The notes beneath the pieces are model-generated. The model saw only the letters and a program-made list of their open reading frames with translations. It had not been told where the DNA came from and searched no databases. Source: Actinomycetota bacterium (lineage in GTDB: Bacteria; Actinomycetota; Actinomycetes; S36-B12; UBA5976). Taken from it: DNA of 57,193 nucleotides. Position 1 is the first letter of the stretch. Each line of letters starts with the position of its first letter. The DNA is taken from contig WLPX01000010.1 in the NCBI GenBank assembly GCA_009698575.1, forward strand, positions 1-57,193, in the 5' to 3' direction. Both the position numbers and the translations under genes were made by a program. Shown in pieces: positions 34,800 through 44,081 of this stretch.

Positions 34800-35816
34800 T
34801 TACTGATCCTGCAAAATCTGGCCAACGTAGCGAGCTACCGCGCGCACTGCGCCCATAGAACCGGCGTAGTCCATTCGAGTCGGTCCAAGAATTCCCATAG
34901 TTGCCAGTGCCTGGTCACCAGAGCCATAGCCAACTGTTACTAACGAAGCGCGCTGCAATTCTTCTACTGGATTCTCGTGACCAATTCGAACGGTTAAGGA
35001 ATCAGGTGCTGCGGCTTCACCGAACAAGCGAAGTAATACAACATGCTCTTCGAGGGCTTCAAGTACTGGACCAACGGTCGAAGTGAAGTCCTCGCCTACT
35101 CGAGCCAAGTTAGAAGTTCCACCTACAACCACACGATCTTCGTGCTGGGAAACAACTGCATCTAAAATTGTCGCAACCACGGTATTAACTGCTGGCTTGA
35201 ATTCTGGGGCAAAGTGGTCGGCTAACCCACTCAAGCGATCAGGTACATCAGTAAATAGTTGACCGTCAAGTGCAACATTTAATCGGGTACGCAAGTCATG
35301 TAAAAAGTCATCCGACACTTTGTTCATCATGTCAACACTGCGTTGTTCAATTCTGCCTGTGTCAGCAATCATGATGAGCAGTAATTTACTGCCACCAGAA
35401 CTTACTAACTCAATGTGTCTAACTGCGCTTCGACCAAGTGATGGGTACTGAACTAACGCAACTTGCTTAGTTAGTTGCGACAGTAAGCGCACGGTGCGAT
35501 TCATTACATCGTCTAAGTCCACAGCTTGATCTAGAAAAGTTTGAATGGCCTTACGCTCTGGCTGAGACATTGGCTTAATGGAATTAAGTTTGTCAACGAA
35601 TAAGCGATAGCCCTTATCGGTTGGAATTCGACCGGCACTGGTGTGTGGCGCGCTGATGTAGCCCTCTTCTTCCAGAGCTGACATGTCGTTTCGAATCGTG
35701 GCCGAAGAAACACCTAATGAGTGTCGGTCGGCTAACGCCTTAGAACCCACTGGTTCGTGAGTTTGGACATAGTCGTCCACAATGGCACGTAAAACCGCTA
35801 ATTTACGGTCTTCCAT
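34800..35816 (-). CDS. hrcA: Heat-inducible transcription repressor HrcA
   Basis: A 338-residue repressor of heat-shock genes. The N-terminal winged helix is seen in [20 protein letters not shown] then a SKALADR helix, and [19 protein letters not shown] (about residues 38-56), followed by the HrcA dimer domain. The ATG at 35816 has AGGAG 5 bases upstream; an in-frame ATG at 35831 overlaps the CIRCE element. A CIRCE element lies directly before the gene, so HrcA probably represses its own transcription, and with it dnaJ and rsmE. Confidence 0.95.
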   Translation of the reverse strand: MEDRKLAVLRAIVDDYVQTHEPVGSKALADRHSLGVSSATIRNDMSALEEEGYISAPHTSAGRIPTDKGYRLFVDKLNSIKPMSQPERKAIQTFLDQAVDLDDVMNRTVRLLSQLTKQVALVQYPSLGRSAVRHIELVSSGGSKLLLIMIADTGRIEQRSVDMMNKVSDDFLHDLRTRLNVALDGQLFTDVPDRLSGLADHFAPEFKPAVNTVVATILDAVVSQHEDRVVVGGTSNLARVGEDFTSTVGPVLEALEEHVVLLRLFGEAAAPDSLTVRIGHENPVEELQRASLVTVGYGSGDQALATMGILGPTRMDYAGSMGAVRAVARYVGQILQDQ

Positions 35817-35824
35817 CGCGTCTC

Positions 35825-35851
35825 CTAGCACTCACAAGTATCGAGTGCCAG
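35825..35851 (-). promoter_or_regulatory. CIRCE element (HrcA operator)
   Basis: CTAGCACTC, nine bases, then GAGTGCCAG. Both conserved half-site cores (GCACTC and GAGTGC) are perfect and the spacing is exactly the canonical nine. A -10-like TAGACT (35855-35850, minus strand) abuts it, so the start of transcription would lie within the operator. Confidence 0.9.
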
Positions 35852-35862
35852 TCTAACCTCGG

Positions 35863-37008
35863 TTAGGCCCACAGGCGCGCGACTAAGCCATCGGCTAATA
35901 ATCGCCCTTGAAACGTAAGGACTGCTGTTCCTTGGTCAAAACTCTCGGGCTCTAGCAAACCCTGCGAAACTGCAAGCTTGGCTTGCGCTAGTCCGGAATC
36001 GGCAAGCGCAGTTAACGGCAAACCTTCGCGTAACCGTAACCGCAACATAATCTCTTCATGTTGCATTTCTTCTGCAGTCAAAGTTTCGCTATCGGCAGCA
36101 GCAGAAAGTTCGTCATCAATTCGCCCTGCCCAAGCAGCAGGATGCTTCAAATTCCAAGAACGCACACCATTTGTGTGAGCGTGCGCGCCTGGGCCAATTC
36201 CCAGCCAATCTTGATTGCGCCAATACGCAATATTGTGGCGGCATTCGCCATTTGGCTTTGCCCAGTTACTGACTTCATACCAAGTCATACCTAGTTGAGT
36301 TAATTGTTCCTCGATGATTCCATAGCGATGTGCTGCCACATCATCACTTGGCGATGCGACTTCCCCGCGGGCAACGCGCGCAGCTAAGCGCGTACCCGGT
36401 TCCACGATTAATGAATAGGCGCTTACATGATCAACATATGCTTGGGAAACTTCGGCAAGGGTGGCACTTAAGTCTTCGTCTGTTTCACCAGGCGTGCCAT
36501 AAATCAAATCCACGCTGACATGTTCAAAGCCAACTGCGCGCGCATCGCGAATTGCTTCCCAAGTTCGCCCTGGTGTGTGAGTGCGTTCAAGTAAAGCCAG
36601 TACATTCGCTGCGCTACTTTGATGTCCAAATGAAATGCGAGTGAACCCGCCTGCTACTAGCGTTTCTAAATCCTGCTTAGTTACCGAGTCTGGATTTGCC
36701 TCAGTAGTAACTTCCGCGTCCTTAGCTAGACCATAAGTTTGTTTTAAGGAATCCAAAATTCGCACCAAGTTGTTAGCAGCAATCATTGTTGGAGTGCCGC
36801 CACCGAAAAATACTGTGCTGATTTCTCGGTTGTCATCATTATTTTGACGTAACCAATTAACTTCAGCAATAACGCGATCAGGATAAGTTTGCGCAGTTAT
36901 CGAAGTACCGTCGCGCTGAAGTTCGGCAGCGGTATAGGTGTTGAAGTCGCAGTACCCACATCTGGAAGCACAAAATGGAATGTGAACGTATGCGCTTAAT
37001 GTTCGCAT
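35863..37008 (-). CDS. hemW: HemW-like radical SAM protein (heme chaperone)
   Basis: A 381-residue radical-SAM protein. The cluster motif CASRCGYCDF (CxxxCxxC, about residues 13-22) and FFGGGTPTM (about residues 68-76) are diagnostic of HemW/HemN-like proteins. HemW binds heme and delivers it to respiratory enzymes; it lacks the coproporphyrinogen oxidase activity of HemN. It lies between MOSC/lepA and hrcA on the same strand, the usual lepA-hemW-hrcA order. The next gene, hrcA, begins after 46 bases, with its own CIRCE. Confidence 0.93.
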   Translation of the reverse strand: MRTLSAYVHIPFCASRCGYCDFNTYTAAELQRDGTSITAQTYPDRVIAEVNWLRQNNDDNREISTVFFGGGTPTMIAANNLVRILDSLKQTYGLAKDAEVTTEANPDSVTKQDLETLVAGGFTRISFGHQSSAANVLALLERTHTPGRTWEAIRDARAVGFEHVSVDLIYGTPGETDEDLSATLAEVSQAYVDHVSAYSLIVEPGTRLAARVARGEVASPSDDVAAHRYGIIEEQLTQLGMTWYEVSNWAKPNGECRHNIAYWRNQDWLGIGPGAHAHTNGVRSWNLKHPAAWAGRIDDELSAAADSETLTAEEMQHEEIMLRLRLREGLPLTALADSGLAQAKLAVSQGLLEPESFDQGTAVLTFQGRLLADGLVARLWA

Positions 37009-37011
37009 GCG

Positions 37012-37647
37012 CTATTTAATGAACCCAGCGACTCGTTGCTGCATTTCAGCGGGAAGATCTGGACAAGCCACTACTCGTGCCAAGCGATCTGGATCGCGAT
37101 CCCCAGCTACCAATTGGTAAACATCACTTACGGTTACACCGTGTTCTGGCGTGGATTCAATCTTGATTTCATCTCCAGCGGTAATCTCGCCAGCCTCGAG
37201 AACCAAAAAGTAAGTTCCTGGCATACCTTCATCCATAAATCGTTTAACCCATTTATCAATGTTCATCCAGCGACTAAAGGTGCCACATGGAATTCGTGGT
37301 CCAGTTACTTGAAGTAATGTCGTGCCAATGCGCCAAGTCTGACCAATTACGGCATTAGTAACATCAATGCCGACGGTCGTTAAGTTTTCACCGAACTTAC
37401 CTGCGCTTAGTGACATCCCTAATTCGGCTTCCCACCATTCGTAGTCTTCGCGAGCATAGGCATAAACGGCTTGCATTGGCATGCCATGGTTTGGAATATC
37501 AGATCTTTGATCCCCAGCTATGCCAGCAGTGGTTACGCCGCGCGTATCAGTAACTGCGCGCTTATCGATTGCAGTTACTCCGACTCCGCCGCCAACATCC
37601 GGAATGATTGCGTTCACAACATTTAGTGAAATTACCGTAGGTTGCAT
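37012..37647 (-). CDS. MOSC domain protein (YiiM-like)
   Basis: A 211-residue MOSC-domain protein. MOSC domains bind molybdenum cofactor through a conserved cysteine, here in GPRIPCGTFSRWM (about residues 113-125), and the YiiM-type segments GKFGENLTTVGID and AVYAYAREDYEWWEAEL are present. Such proteins reduce N-hydroxylated compounds or handle sulfur, but the role here is unknown. Its start overlaps the lepA stop by one base (TAATG), and hemW follows after 3 bases, so it sits in a tight lepA-MOSC-hemW operon. The link to the molybdenum CO dehydrogenase in the same window is only possible. Confidence 0.92.
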   Translation of the reverse strand: MQPTVISLNVVNAIIPDVGGGVGVTAIDKRAVTDTRGVTTAGIAGDQRSDIPNHGMPMQAVYAYAREDYEWWEAELGMSLSAGKFGENLTTVGIDVTNAVIGQTWRIGTTLLQVTGPRIPCGTFSRWMNIDKWVKRFMDEGMPGTYFLVLEAGEITAGDEIKIESTPEHGVTVSDVYQLVAGDRDPDRLARVVACPDLPAEMQQRVAGFIK

Positions 37648-39503
37648 TATTTCGCCTTTGCCTTAGCCACACTGTCATCAGTAGAAAGCGCAGCAATAAA
37701 GGCTTCTTGCGGAACTTCTACTCGCCCAACCATCTTCATGCGCTTCTTGCCTTCTTTTTGCTTTTCCAAAAGTTTACGCTTACGAGAAATGTCACCGCCA
37801 TAACATTTAGCCAAAACATCTTTGCGAATCGCGCGAATGGTTTCGCGCGCAATGATGCGAGCCCCAATTGCTGCTTGAATTGGTACCTCGAACTGCTGTC
37901 TTGGAATCAAATCCTTTAACTTGGCAGCCATTGCTACCCCGTAGTTATATGCCTTATCGCGGTGCACAATCGCGCTGAAGGCATCAACCGGATCGCCATG
38001 GAGCAAGATGTCGACTTTTACCAAGTCAGACGCTTGTTCGCCAGTTGGTTCGTAATCTAGTGAGGCATAACCGCGAGTTTTTGATTTCAATTGGTCGAAG
38101 AAATCAAACACAATTTCAGCTAGGGGCAAGGTGTAGCGCATCTCTACCCGATCTTCGGATAGGTAATCCATGCCTAGCAAGTTGCCGCGACGAGTTTGGC
38201 AAAGTTCCATGATCGACCCAACGAATTCACTTGGTGTCAAGATGGTGGATCGCACCATAGGTTCGTAGACTTCCGAAATTTTTCCGCCTGGGAACTCACT
38301 TGGGTTAGTAACAATGAATTCTTTGGCATCATCCATAACGACGCGATAAACCACGTTTGGCGCAGTAGAAATTAGATCTAAATTAAATTCACGCTCCAAG
38401 CGCTCTCGCACAATTTCCAAGTGCAATAGACCCAGGAAGCCACAGCGGAAACCAAAGCCAAGAGCTACAGATGTTTCTGGTTCATAAACTAAAGCCGCGT
38501 CATTTAACTTCAACTTATCTAGTGCTTCGCGCAGTTCTGGATAGTCCGAACCATCAAGAGGATAAAGTCCCGAGAAAACCATTGGGACAGGATCTCGATA
38601 TCCACCAAGTGATTCAACCGCTGGTCTGGCGGCCAAAGTAACAGTGTCACCTACGCGAGATTGCCTGACATCTTTTACACCAGTAATAAGGTAGCCAACT
38701 TCGCCAACGCCAATAGCCTTTGAGGAAACTGGATCGGGTGAGATGACACCGACTTCCAAAGTTTCGTGAGTCTCGCTAGTGCTCATCATTTTGATGCGAT
38801 CTCGTTCTGGGATGCGTCCATCAATAACGCGAACGTATGTAACAACTCCGCGGTAAGTGTCATAAACCGAATCGAAAATTAGCGCACGCGCCGGTGCATC
38901 AGGATCGCCAACTGGAGCTGGGACTTGTTTCACTACTTCGTTAAGCAGTTCCTCAACGCCGATGCCTGTCTTTGCACTTACTTTCATCACGGTGTCAGGA
39001 TCGCAACCCATAATGTGCGCAATTTCTGCGGCATACTTTTCTGGCTGCGCTGCCGGTAAATCAATTTTGTTAAGTACTGGAATAATCGTCAGATTATTCT
39101 CAAGAGCCAAATAAAGATTGGCTAAGGTCTGAGCTTCAATACCTTGGGCTGCGTCAACTAATAAAATTGCGCCTTCACAGGCAGCCAAACTTCGGCTAAC
39201 TTCATAAGTGAAGTCCACGTGGCCAGGAGTATCAATTAAATTCAAAACGTAAGTCTGCTTGTCGTCGGCAACAAACGGCAGTCGAACCGCTTGGCTCTTA
39301 ATAGTGATGCCGCGCTCGCGTTCGATGTCCATACGGTCTAGATACTGCGCACGCATGTGTCGCGGATCGACAATGCCAGTGATCTGCAGCATTCGATCTG
39401 CCAGTGTTGACTTGCCATGGTCGATATGGGCAATAATGCAGAAATTTCTAATAATTTTGGGGTCTGTGGCGCCCGGAGTGGGGGGATTAATTGCCTTCGA
39501 CAT
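37647..39503 (-). CDS. lepA: Elongation factor 4 (LepA)
   Basis: A 618-residue translational GTPase that aids ribosome function and 30S assembly. The G1 motif is [15 protein letters not shown], and G3 DTPGHVDF, G4 NKID are visible, followed by the LepA-specific C-terminal domain (with [20 protein letters not shown] and REVIRA-like segments). The ATG at 39503 begins [11 protein letters not shown]; an in-frame ATG at 39521 is possible but less usual. It diverges from rpsT, with a short shared intergenic region that contains the rpsT promoter. Confidence 0.96.
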   Translation of the reverse strand: MSKAINPPTPGATDPKIIRNFCIIAHIDHGKSTLADRMLQITGIVDPRHMRAQYLDRMDIERERGITIKSQAVRLPFVADDKQTYVLNLIDTPGHVDFTYEVSRSLAACEGAILLVDAAQGIEAQTLANLYLALENNLTIIPVLNKIDLPAAQPEKYAAEIAHIMGCDPDTVMKVSAKTGIGVEELLNEVVKQVPAPVGDPDAPARALIFDSVYDTYRGVVTYVRVIDGRIPERDRIKMMSTSETHETLEVGVISPDPVSSKAIGVGEVGYLITGVKDVRQSRVGDTVTLAARPAVESLGGYRDPVPMVFSGLYPLDGSDYPELREALDKLKLNDAALVYEPETSVALGFGFRCGFLGLLHLEIVRERLEREFNLDLISTAPNVVYRVVMDDAKEFIVTNPSEFPGGKISEVYEPMVRSTILTPSEFVGSIMELCQTRRGNLLGMDYLSEDRVEMRYTLPLAEIVFDFFDQLKSKTRGYASLDYEPTGEQASDLVKVDILLHGDPVDAFSAIVHRDKAYNYGVAMAAKLKDLIPRQQFEVPIQAAIGARIIARETIRAIRKDVLAKCYGGDISRKRKLLEKQKEGKKRMKMVGRVEVPQEAFIAALSTDDSVAKAKAK

Positions 39504-39532
39504 TCGCTCATAATCCCACACTTGGGCGCAAT

Positions 39533-39562
39533 TTGAGCATTCGGGTACTTCGCAGGTACTCT
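39533..39562 (+). promoter_or_regulatory. Promoter of rpsT
   Basis: TTGAGC (39533-39538) and TACTCT (39557-39562) form -35 and -10 boxes with an 18-base spacing, 36 bases before the rpsT start codon. Confidence 0.6.
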
Positions 39563-39597
39563 AGGGGTTCGAACACCAATTAATGAAGAGGCAAAAA

Positions 39598-39858
39598 GTG
39601 GCCAATATCAAGTCGCAGAAGAAGCGTATTTTGCAGAACGCTGCTGCCCAGGATCGCAATAAGGCTGTCCGCAGCGCACTAAAGACTAAGGTTCGTCGTT
39701 TCCGGGAAGCACTAGCTACTGGTGACGAGACTGCTGCAGCAACTGCACTTCGTGATGCCACTCGCGCACTAGATAAGGCTGCTTCAAAGGGTGTCATTCA
39801 CAAGAACCAGGCTGCTAACCGCAAGTCAGCACTAGCCTCATCTTTGGTTAAGAAATAA
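39598..39858 (+). CDS. rpsT: 30S ribosomal protein S20
   Basis: An 86-residue highly basic protein that binds 16S rRNA in the small subunit. It begins [18 protein letters not shown] when the GTG at 39598 is taken as start, which matches the usual S20 N-terminus; the earlier in-frame ATG (39583) would add five residues absent from relatives. A GAAGAGG ribosome binding site lies 6 bases before the GTG. A strong terminator follows, so it forms its own unit. Confidence 0.96.
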   Translation: MANIKSQKKRILQNAAAQDRNKAVRSALKTKVRRFREALATGDETAAATALRDATRALDKAASKGVIHKNQAANRKSALASSLVKK

Positions 39859-39868
39859 TCTAATCTTT

Positions 39869-39897
39869 AAAAAAGGCCGCCTTCGGGCGGTCTTTTT
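39869..39897. terminator. Bidirectional intrinsic terminator between rpsT and holA
   Basis: AGGCCGCC and GGCGGTCT pair around a TTCG tetraloop (8 bp with one G-T), flanked by a run of A before and of T after. It can end transcription of rpsT on the plus strand and of holA on the minus strand. Confidence 0.9.
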
Positions 39898-39905
39898 GTT
39901 TGCGC

Positions 39906-40922
39906 CTAAACCTTGGGGGCGCGAATTGCCATGAACTCTTTTTCGATGTGATACAAAGTTTGCGCGCTCTCAAGAGATCGTCCCCCCGGAATCGCGGCGT
40001 CATAAACCGTACCTTTACTCGACCGGTCTGCAAGAGCTAGTAAGCGCGCTGCAGCTGCAAGTTGATCTGGGTGCCATTTTGCTTTTTGGGCTCGCAAGAA
40101 CCGAAGTTTCCAAGGTGGAACGCCAACTAGTGGAGCCAATTCATTTTCACTCATGTTCGCCGGCGCACTTGCGTATTTAATCAAGGCCCGCAATCCGCCG
40201 CTAATTGCCGAAACGGCTGGGACTGCCGCGTTCGAGTCATTAGTCATGGCCCAGCGAAACTTTTCTAGTAGTTCAATCGGCTGGGCATTCCACATTGCAT
40301 CACTTAAGTCCCAACCCATCACGCCAACAACGCCTGCGTAATACTGGGAAACTTCAACTTCATCGATTACATCGGCTTCGGTGTCAGCGCACAGTTGCGA
40401 GACTGCGGCAAGTAATTCACCCAGATTTGAACCAATTGAAGCCTGTAATGCAGTAATCGCACCCGTCGTTGCTTTGCGTTCATGTCTGCGAAATTCCGCG
40501 ATCAATGCGGCCTCTAAATCTTTGGCCTTTAGTTCTCCACATGCAGCCTCGAGCACATCACCTTTGCGAATTGTGTCTAGGAGTTTCTTTCCTTTTACCC
40601 CACCTGGATGAGTGATGACTATCCGAACGTGCTCGGGTACATCTGCAATTGCGCTAATCAAAATATCGGCAACATCATCGGTCGCGCCATCAATTCCCTG
40701 CACCACAATGACAGTTAATTCGCCAAATAGTGATGGGGAAAGTGTATTAGCTAATTCACCGGCTGCAGAGTCACTGCTAGCTGAGATGTCTTGGCGAATT
40801 GCGGCTGGATCAGCTTTGCGAGCCGAAGCAACCACGCCATCGATTACTCGCTGAACCAAAACTGATTCCTTGCCGACAGCAAGAACTATCTGCGCTTGGT
40901 CTGTTGCCGACTTCTTTGCCAT
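39906..40922 (-). CDS. holA: DNA polymerase III delta subunit
   Basis: A 338-residue clamp-loader subunit that opens the sliding clamp. The pattern follows HolA: an N-terminal domain with VLAVGKESVLVQRVIDGVV and LVEELAN-like parts (here AAGELANTLSPSLFGELTVIVV), a middle domain starting about residue 140, and the C-terminal helical collar. Sequence similarity in this family is low, so position counts: comEC-holA is a conserved pair in actinobacteria. The ATG at 40922 follows CATATT by 6 bases and has no ribosome binding site, suggesting a leaderless transcript. Confidence 0.9.
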   Translation of the reverse strand: MAKKSATDQAQIVLAVGKESVLVQRVIDGVVASARKADPAAIRQDISASSDSAAGELANTLSPSLFGELTVIVVQGIDGATDDVADILISAIADVPEHVRIVITHPGGVKGKKLLDTIRKGDVLEAACGELKAKDLEAALIAEFRRHERKATTGAITALQASIGSNLGELLAAVSQLCADTEADVIDEVEVSQYYAGVVGVMGWDLSDAMWNAQPIELLEKFRWAMTNDSNAAVPAVSAISGGLRALIKYASAPANMSENELAPLVGVPPWKLRFLRAQKAKWHPDQLAAAARLLALADRSSKGTVYDAAIPGGRSLESAQTLYHIEKEFMAIRAPKV

Positions 40923-40948
40923 GGGTTCAATATGTCACGAGCCACTGA

Positions 40949-43309
40949 CTAACGATGGGTCGCCACCCGAATCTTGGAGTCACGCACAACTATGGCTATG
41001 TCGCCGTTGCGATCTGTCCGAAATACTTGGCTTCCCGTTAATTCATAAAGCGAAATCGTTTCTGGCGCTGGGTGGCCATAGCCGTTGTTCTTGCCCACTG
41101 AAACTAGCGCGATCTCGGCATTAGCCCAAGCTGCAAAGTCAGATGACTGATATTTGGAGCCATGATGAGCGACCTTGATAACTTCAAAATTAATAGGTCT
41201 AATTGTTCGTACGATTTCCTCTTGTACTGGTGGCTCAATATCGCCAGTTAACAAAATGTCTATTCCAGCTACTTTTACAGCGATGACCACGCTGGCATTA
41301 TTGGCATCACTTCCCTGGCCAAGAATTAACTGACTGGGCCACAGGCAAGTGAACTTTATGCCATTAATTTCAAATTGTTCGGGATAAGTCATTACCGAAG
41401 CGCTTTGATTTCGATCGCGCAGTACCTGGGAAACGTACTCAGTCGTTAATGGTGGGTCGCCAAGTGGGCTAACCCGAATTTGTGACACGGTGCGAGACTT
41501 AAAGACTCCATCAAGTCCTCCTACGTGGTCAGCATGAAAATGGGTCAATAACAAAACCGGGATTTTCTTGATGTGAAGCTCAGTGAGGCAACGATCAATT
41601 GCATCTGGATCACCGCCAACGTCGACTAAAACGGCTTCGTTAGGTCCCACTCGAATAACAGTGGCATCACCTTGGCCAACATCACAGGAGACCATTACCC
41701 AGCCTGCAGGTGGCCATGGTTTAAGGCTTAAGGTCGGTGGCTGCCATAACAAGAACACTGCAGCAGTAAGTACCGAAACAAAGATCGACTTGGATTCGAG
41801 CGCGAGTCGTCGCCACTGGATTGCAGCGTGGACTCCGACTGAAACCATTGTGATCGAAAGTACGACACCTAACTTTCCACTTGGCCACGGTATGGTCAAC
41901 CAGTCAATCCCAGCACTCAAGTGCGCGATGCCTGCAATCATTTGGGCAAATAGCCCAGCGCTCCACGCAATCAACTCCCCTATGTGACTAGAAATTGGAT
42001 TAACAAGTGCTGCGAGTAAACCCAATATCATTGTTGGTCCAGCAAGTGGAACCGCCAACATGTTCGCTGGAATCGTAACTAGTGATAACGGTGATCCCAA
42101 TCCAACAAGTATCGGAAATACTGCAAATTGAGCAGCGACAGTAACTGCCAAAGTTTGTATTACCCAAAATGGAATTTGCTTTGAAGTTTTCACTTCCAAG
42201 AAATTCATTATTCGTGGTGCAAACAGTACTAACCCTGTAGTTGCCGCAACTGAAAGCGCAAACCCATATGACATGGCAAGCCACGGATCCAAGGCCACTA
42301 ATCCAATAACTGCGACGGCTAACGCAGGTACGGATGATTTGTTTGAGCTGGTGAAAGTAGCCACCAGTGCAACCAGTCCCATTACAGTTGCCCGCAACAC
42401 ACTGGGCTGTGGCCTGACCAAGATAACAAATCCGACTAGTGCCACGACGATAATAAAATATTGTAAATTTATGTTTGCTCGAAACCTGCGCATTACCGCC
42501 AATACCAAAACAATCAGTAGCGTCACATTAGTTCCCGACACGGAAATCAAATGCGTCAAGCCAGCGCTTTTCATGTTGCTGGCTAAATCGTTGGTAAGTG
42601 CCGAACTATCACCTAACGCCAGACCCGGCACTAGTCCTTTTGCAGCCGCAGACCTTCCTCGCAAAGACTCGTGAAGTCCGGACCGTAAATCTGCGGCCAG
42701 CCACTGATAGCGAGGCGGAGATTCAATGTCTTCTGGAACTGCAAGCAATTTCAGGTAAGCTGCATACGGTTTGCCCAATGGCGCGGTCGAAAGTTTGCCG
42801 GTAACCGATATTTTCTGCCCAGGTATATAAGTTTTGAGTGCGGAAACTATTTCTGGCTCACTTGCAAAAACTAGAACTGGTGAGTGAAGGTCAAATGTTT
42901 GACTATGAATTGTGGCAGATTCCAGTCGCAAGGTAATTCGAAGCACTTCTTGATTCGCCCAATCGAGCTGGCCTTTACGATTCGAGATTATTGGATCCGA
43001 GGTTACGACCGCTGCGCCTTTGATGACGACATTACTTGCACTTGCCTGTGCCACTGGCCCATAAGTAAGTGGATAAATTCGTAGTAACGAAATCGTGATA
43101 CCAAGTAACGCCCCTAATGCGAGCATCACGACTAACGTCGTTAAATCAATTTCAGTATTGGAAAGTCTTCTAGGGATTAATTGAATTAGAAGTACTGCGA
43201 CTGCGGCCGTAACCCAAAACCAAACTGGATTTCCTAAACTGTAAATTCCAATTGTTAAAGCTGCTGACAGCCAAGTCGCCAAGGCAAGCGGCGCTAATCG
43301 AAAATCCAC
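40949..43309 (-). CDS. comEC: ComEC/Rec2-family DNA uptake channel protein
   Basis: A 786-residue membrane protein that in competent bacteria carries single-stranded DNA across the membrane. About ten helices in the ComEC competence domain (signature GLTHLISVSGTNVTLLIVLV, about residues 250-269) precede a metallo-beta-lactamase domain with LLTHFHADHVGG (about residues 594-605), HHGS (about 720) and the intact metal site. Starts with GTG at 43309, adjacent to the comEA stop. comEA lies just upstream; no comF or pilus genes are present in the window, so competence is possible but not shown. Confidence 0.92.
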   Translation of the reverse strand: MDFRLAPLALATWLSAALTIGIYSLGNPVWFWVTAAVAVLLIQLIPRRLSNTEIDLTTLVVMLALGALLGITISLLRIYPLTYGPVAQASASNVVIKGAAVVTSDPIISNRKGQLDWANQEVLRITLRLESATIHSQTFDLHSPVLVFASEPEIVSALKTYIPGQKISVTGKLSTAPLGKPYAAYLKLLAVPEDIESPPRYQWLAADLRSGLHESLRGRSAAAKGLVPGLALGDSSALTNDLASNMKSAGLTHLISVSGTNVTLLIVLVLAVMRRFRANINLQYFIIVVALVGFVILVRPQPSVLRATVMGLVALVATFTSSNKSSVPALAVAVIGLVALDPWLAMSYGFALSVAATTGLVLFAPRIMNFLEVKTSKQIPFWVIQTLAVTVAAQFAVFPILVGLGSPLSLVTIPANMLAVPLAGPTMILGLLAALVNPISSHIGELIAWSAGLFAQMIAGIAHLSAGIDWLTIPWPSGKLGVVLSITMVSVGVHAAIQWRRLALESKSIFVSVLTAAVFLLWQPPTLSLKPWPPAGWVMVSCDVGQGDATVIRVGPNEAVLVDVGGDPDAIDRCLTELHIKKIPVLLLTHFHADHVGGLDGVFKSRTVSQIRVSPLGDPPLTTEYVSQVLRDRNQSASVMTYPEQFEINGIKFTCLWPSQLILGQGSDANNASVVIAVKVAGIDILLTGDIEPPVQEEIVRTIRPINFEVIKVAHHGSKYQSSDFAAWANAEIALVSVGKNNGYGHPAPETISLYELTGSQVFRTDRNGDIAIVVRDSKIRVATHR

Positions 43310-44020
43310 TTAAATTCGAACGAGTGGTTTTAGATTCGCAAAGACTTTCGGACCGATGCCAGGAACTTCTTGCAGTTCTTCAACCGAATGAAACCTTTGA
43401 TTTGTTTCACGCCATGCCACAATCCGACCGGCCATCACCGGACCAACACCAGGCAAGGCATCAAGGTCGGTTTCCGATGCTTGGTTAATGTTTATACGTG
43501 GATCACTCGCAACGTCACTGGATTGGGCATTTCCGATAAAAATCATTTGGCCATCAGATAACCGTTCTGCCAAATTCAACGACGTTACATTGGCACTTGG
43601 TGTCAATCCCCCAGCCGCCGCAATTGCATCGGCAACTCGATCACCCGCATTAAGCGTTACTAAGCCGGGAGTTAGTACATCACCTTTTACATCAACCACG
43701 ATTTGGTTTGTGGCACCAAGGTCGCCACTGCCATCAGTAACTGTGGGCGATTTGGAAGTTCCTGGAATTGCAATCCCGTTATTGGTTACCACTGGAACTG
43801 TTGTTGGTGATGGGCGATTTAGCCAAACTAATAACCCAACAACTGAAACTGCGACTATTACAAATTTTGCAATAGGGGCGATGGCTTGCTTCGGTGGATT
43901 AATCAAGATTTGCGCTGGCTCGGTTGGAAGCGAAACGTCTGGGCGACTACCAAAGACCTTTTCTAATCGCGCCAACGCAAGATTAGTAACCTGCAAAGAT
44001 TGCCGATGAAACACCTTCAT
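43310..44020 (-). CDS. comEA: ComEA-family DNA-binding protein
   Basis: A 236-residue membrane-anchored protein with one helix near residues 55-67 (IAKFVIVAVSVVGLLVWL), an SLBB-like domain (VVDVKGDVLTPGLVTLNAGDRVADAI, about residues 106-131) and a C-terminal helix-hairpin-helix pair (INQASETDLDALPGVGPVMAG and VEELQEVPGIGP, about residues 177-226). It is the receptor that binds double-stranded DNA for uptake. It immediately precedes comEC, as usual. Confidence 0.93.
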   Translation of the reverse strand: MKVFHRQSLQVTNLALARLEKVFGSRPDVSLPTEPAQILINPPKQAIAPIAKFVIVAVSVVGLLVWLNRPSPTTVPVVTNNGIAIPGTSKSPTVTDGSGDLGATNQIVVDVKGDVLTPGLVTLNAGDRVADAIAAAGGLTPSANVTSLNLAERLSDGQMIFIGNAQSSDVASDPRININQASETDLDALPGVGPVMAGRIVAWRETNQRFHSVEELQEVPGIGPKVFANLKPLVRI

Positions 44021-44081
44021 GGCTTGAAGATTAGGTTGAGAAAACTAAGGAAAAATACTTCTCACTAAATGTGTGGGAAAC

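Noticed and set aside
44021..44081. Possible hairpin between degV and comEA
   Set aside because: The candidate arms are short and AT-rich and give no stable stem with a clean T run.
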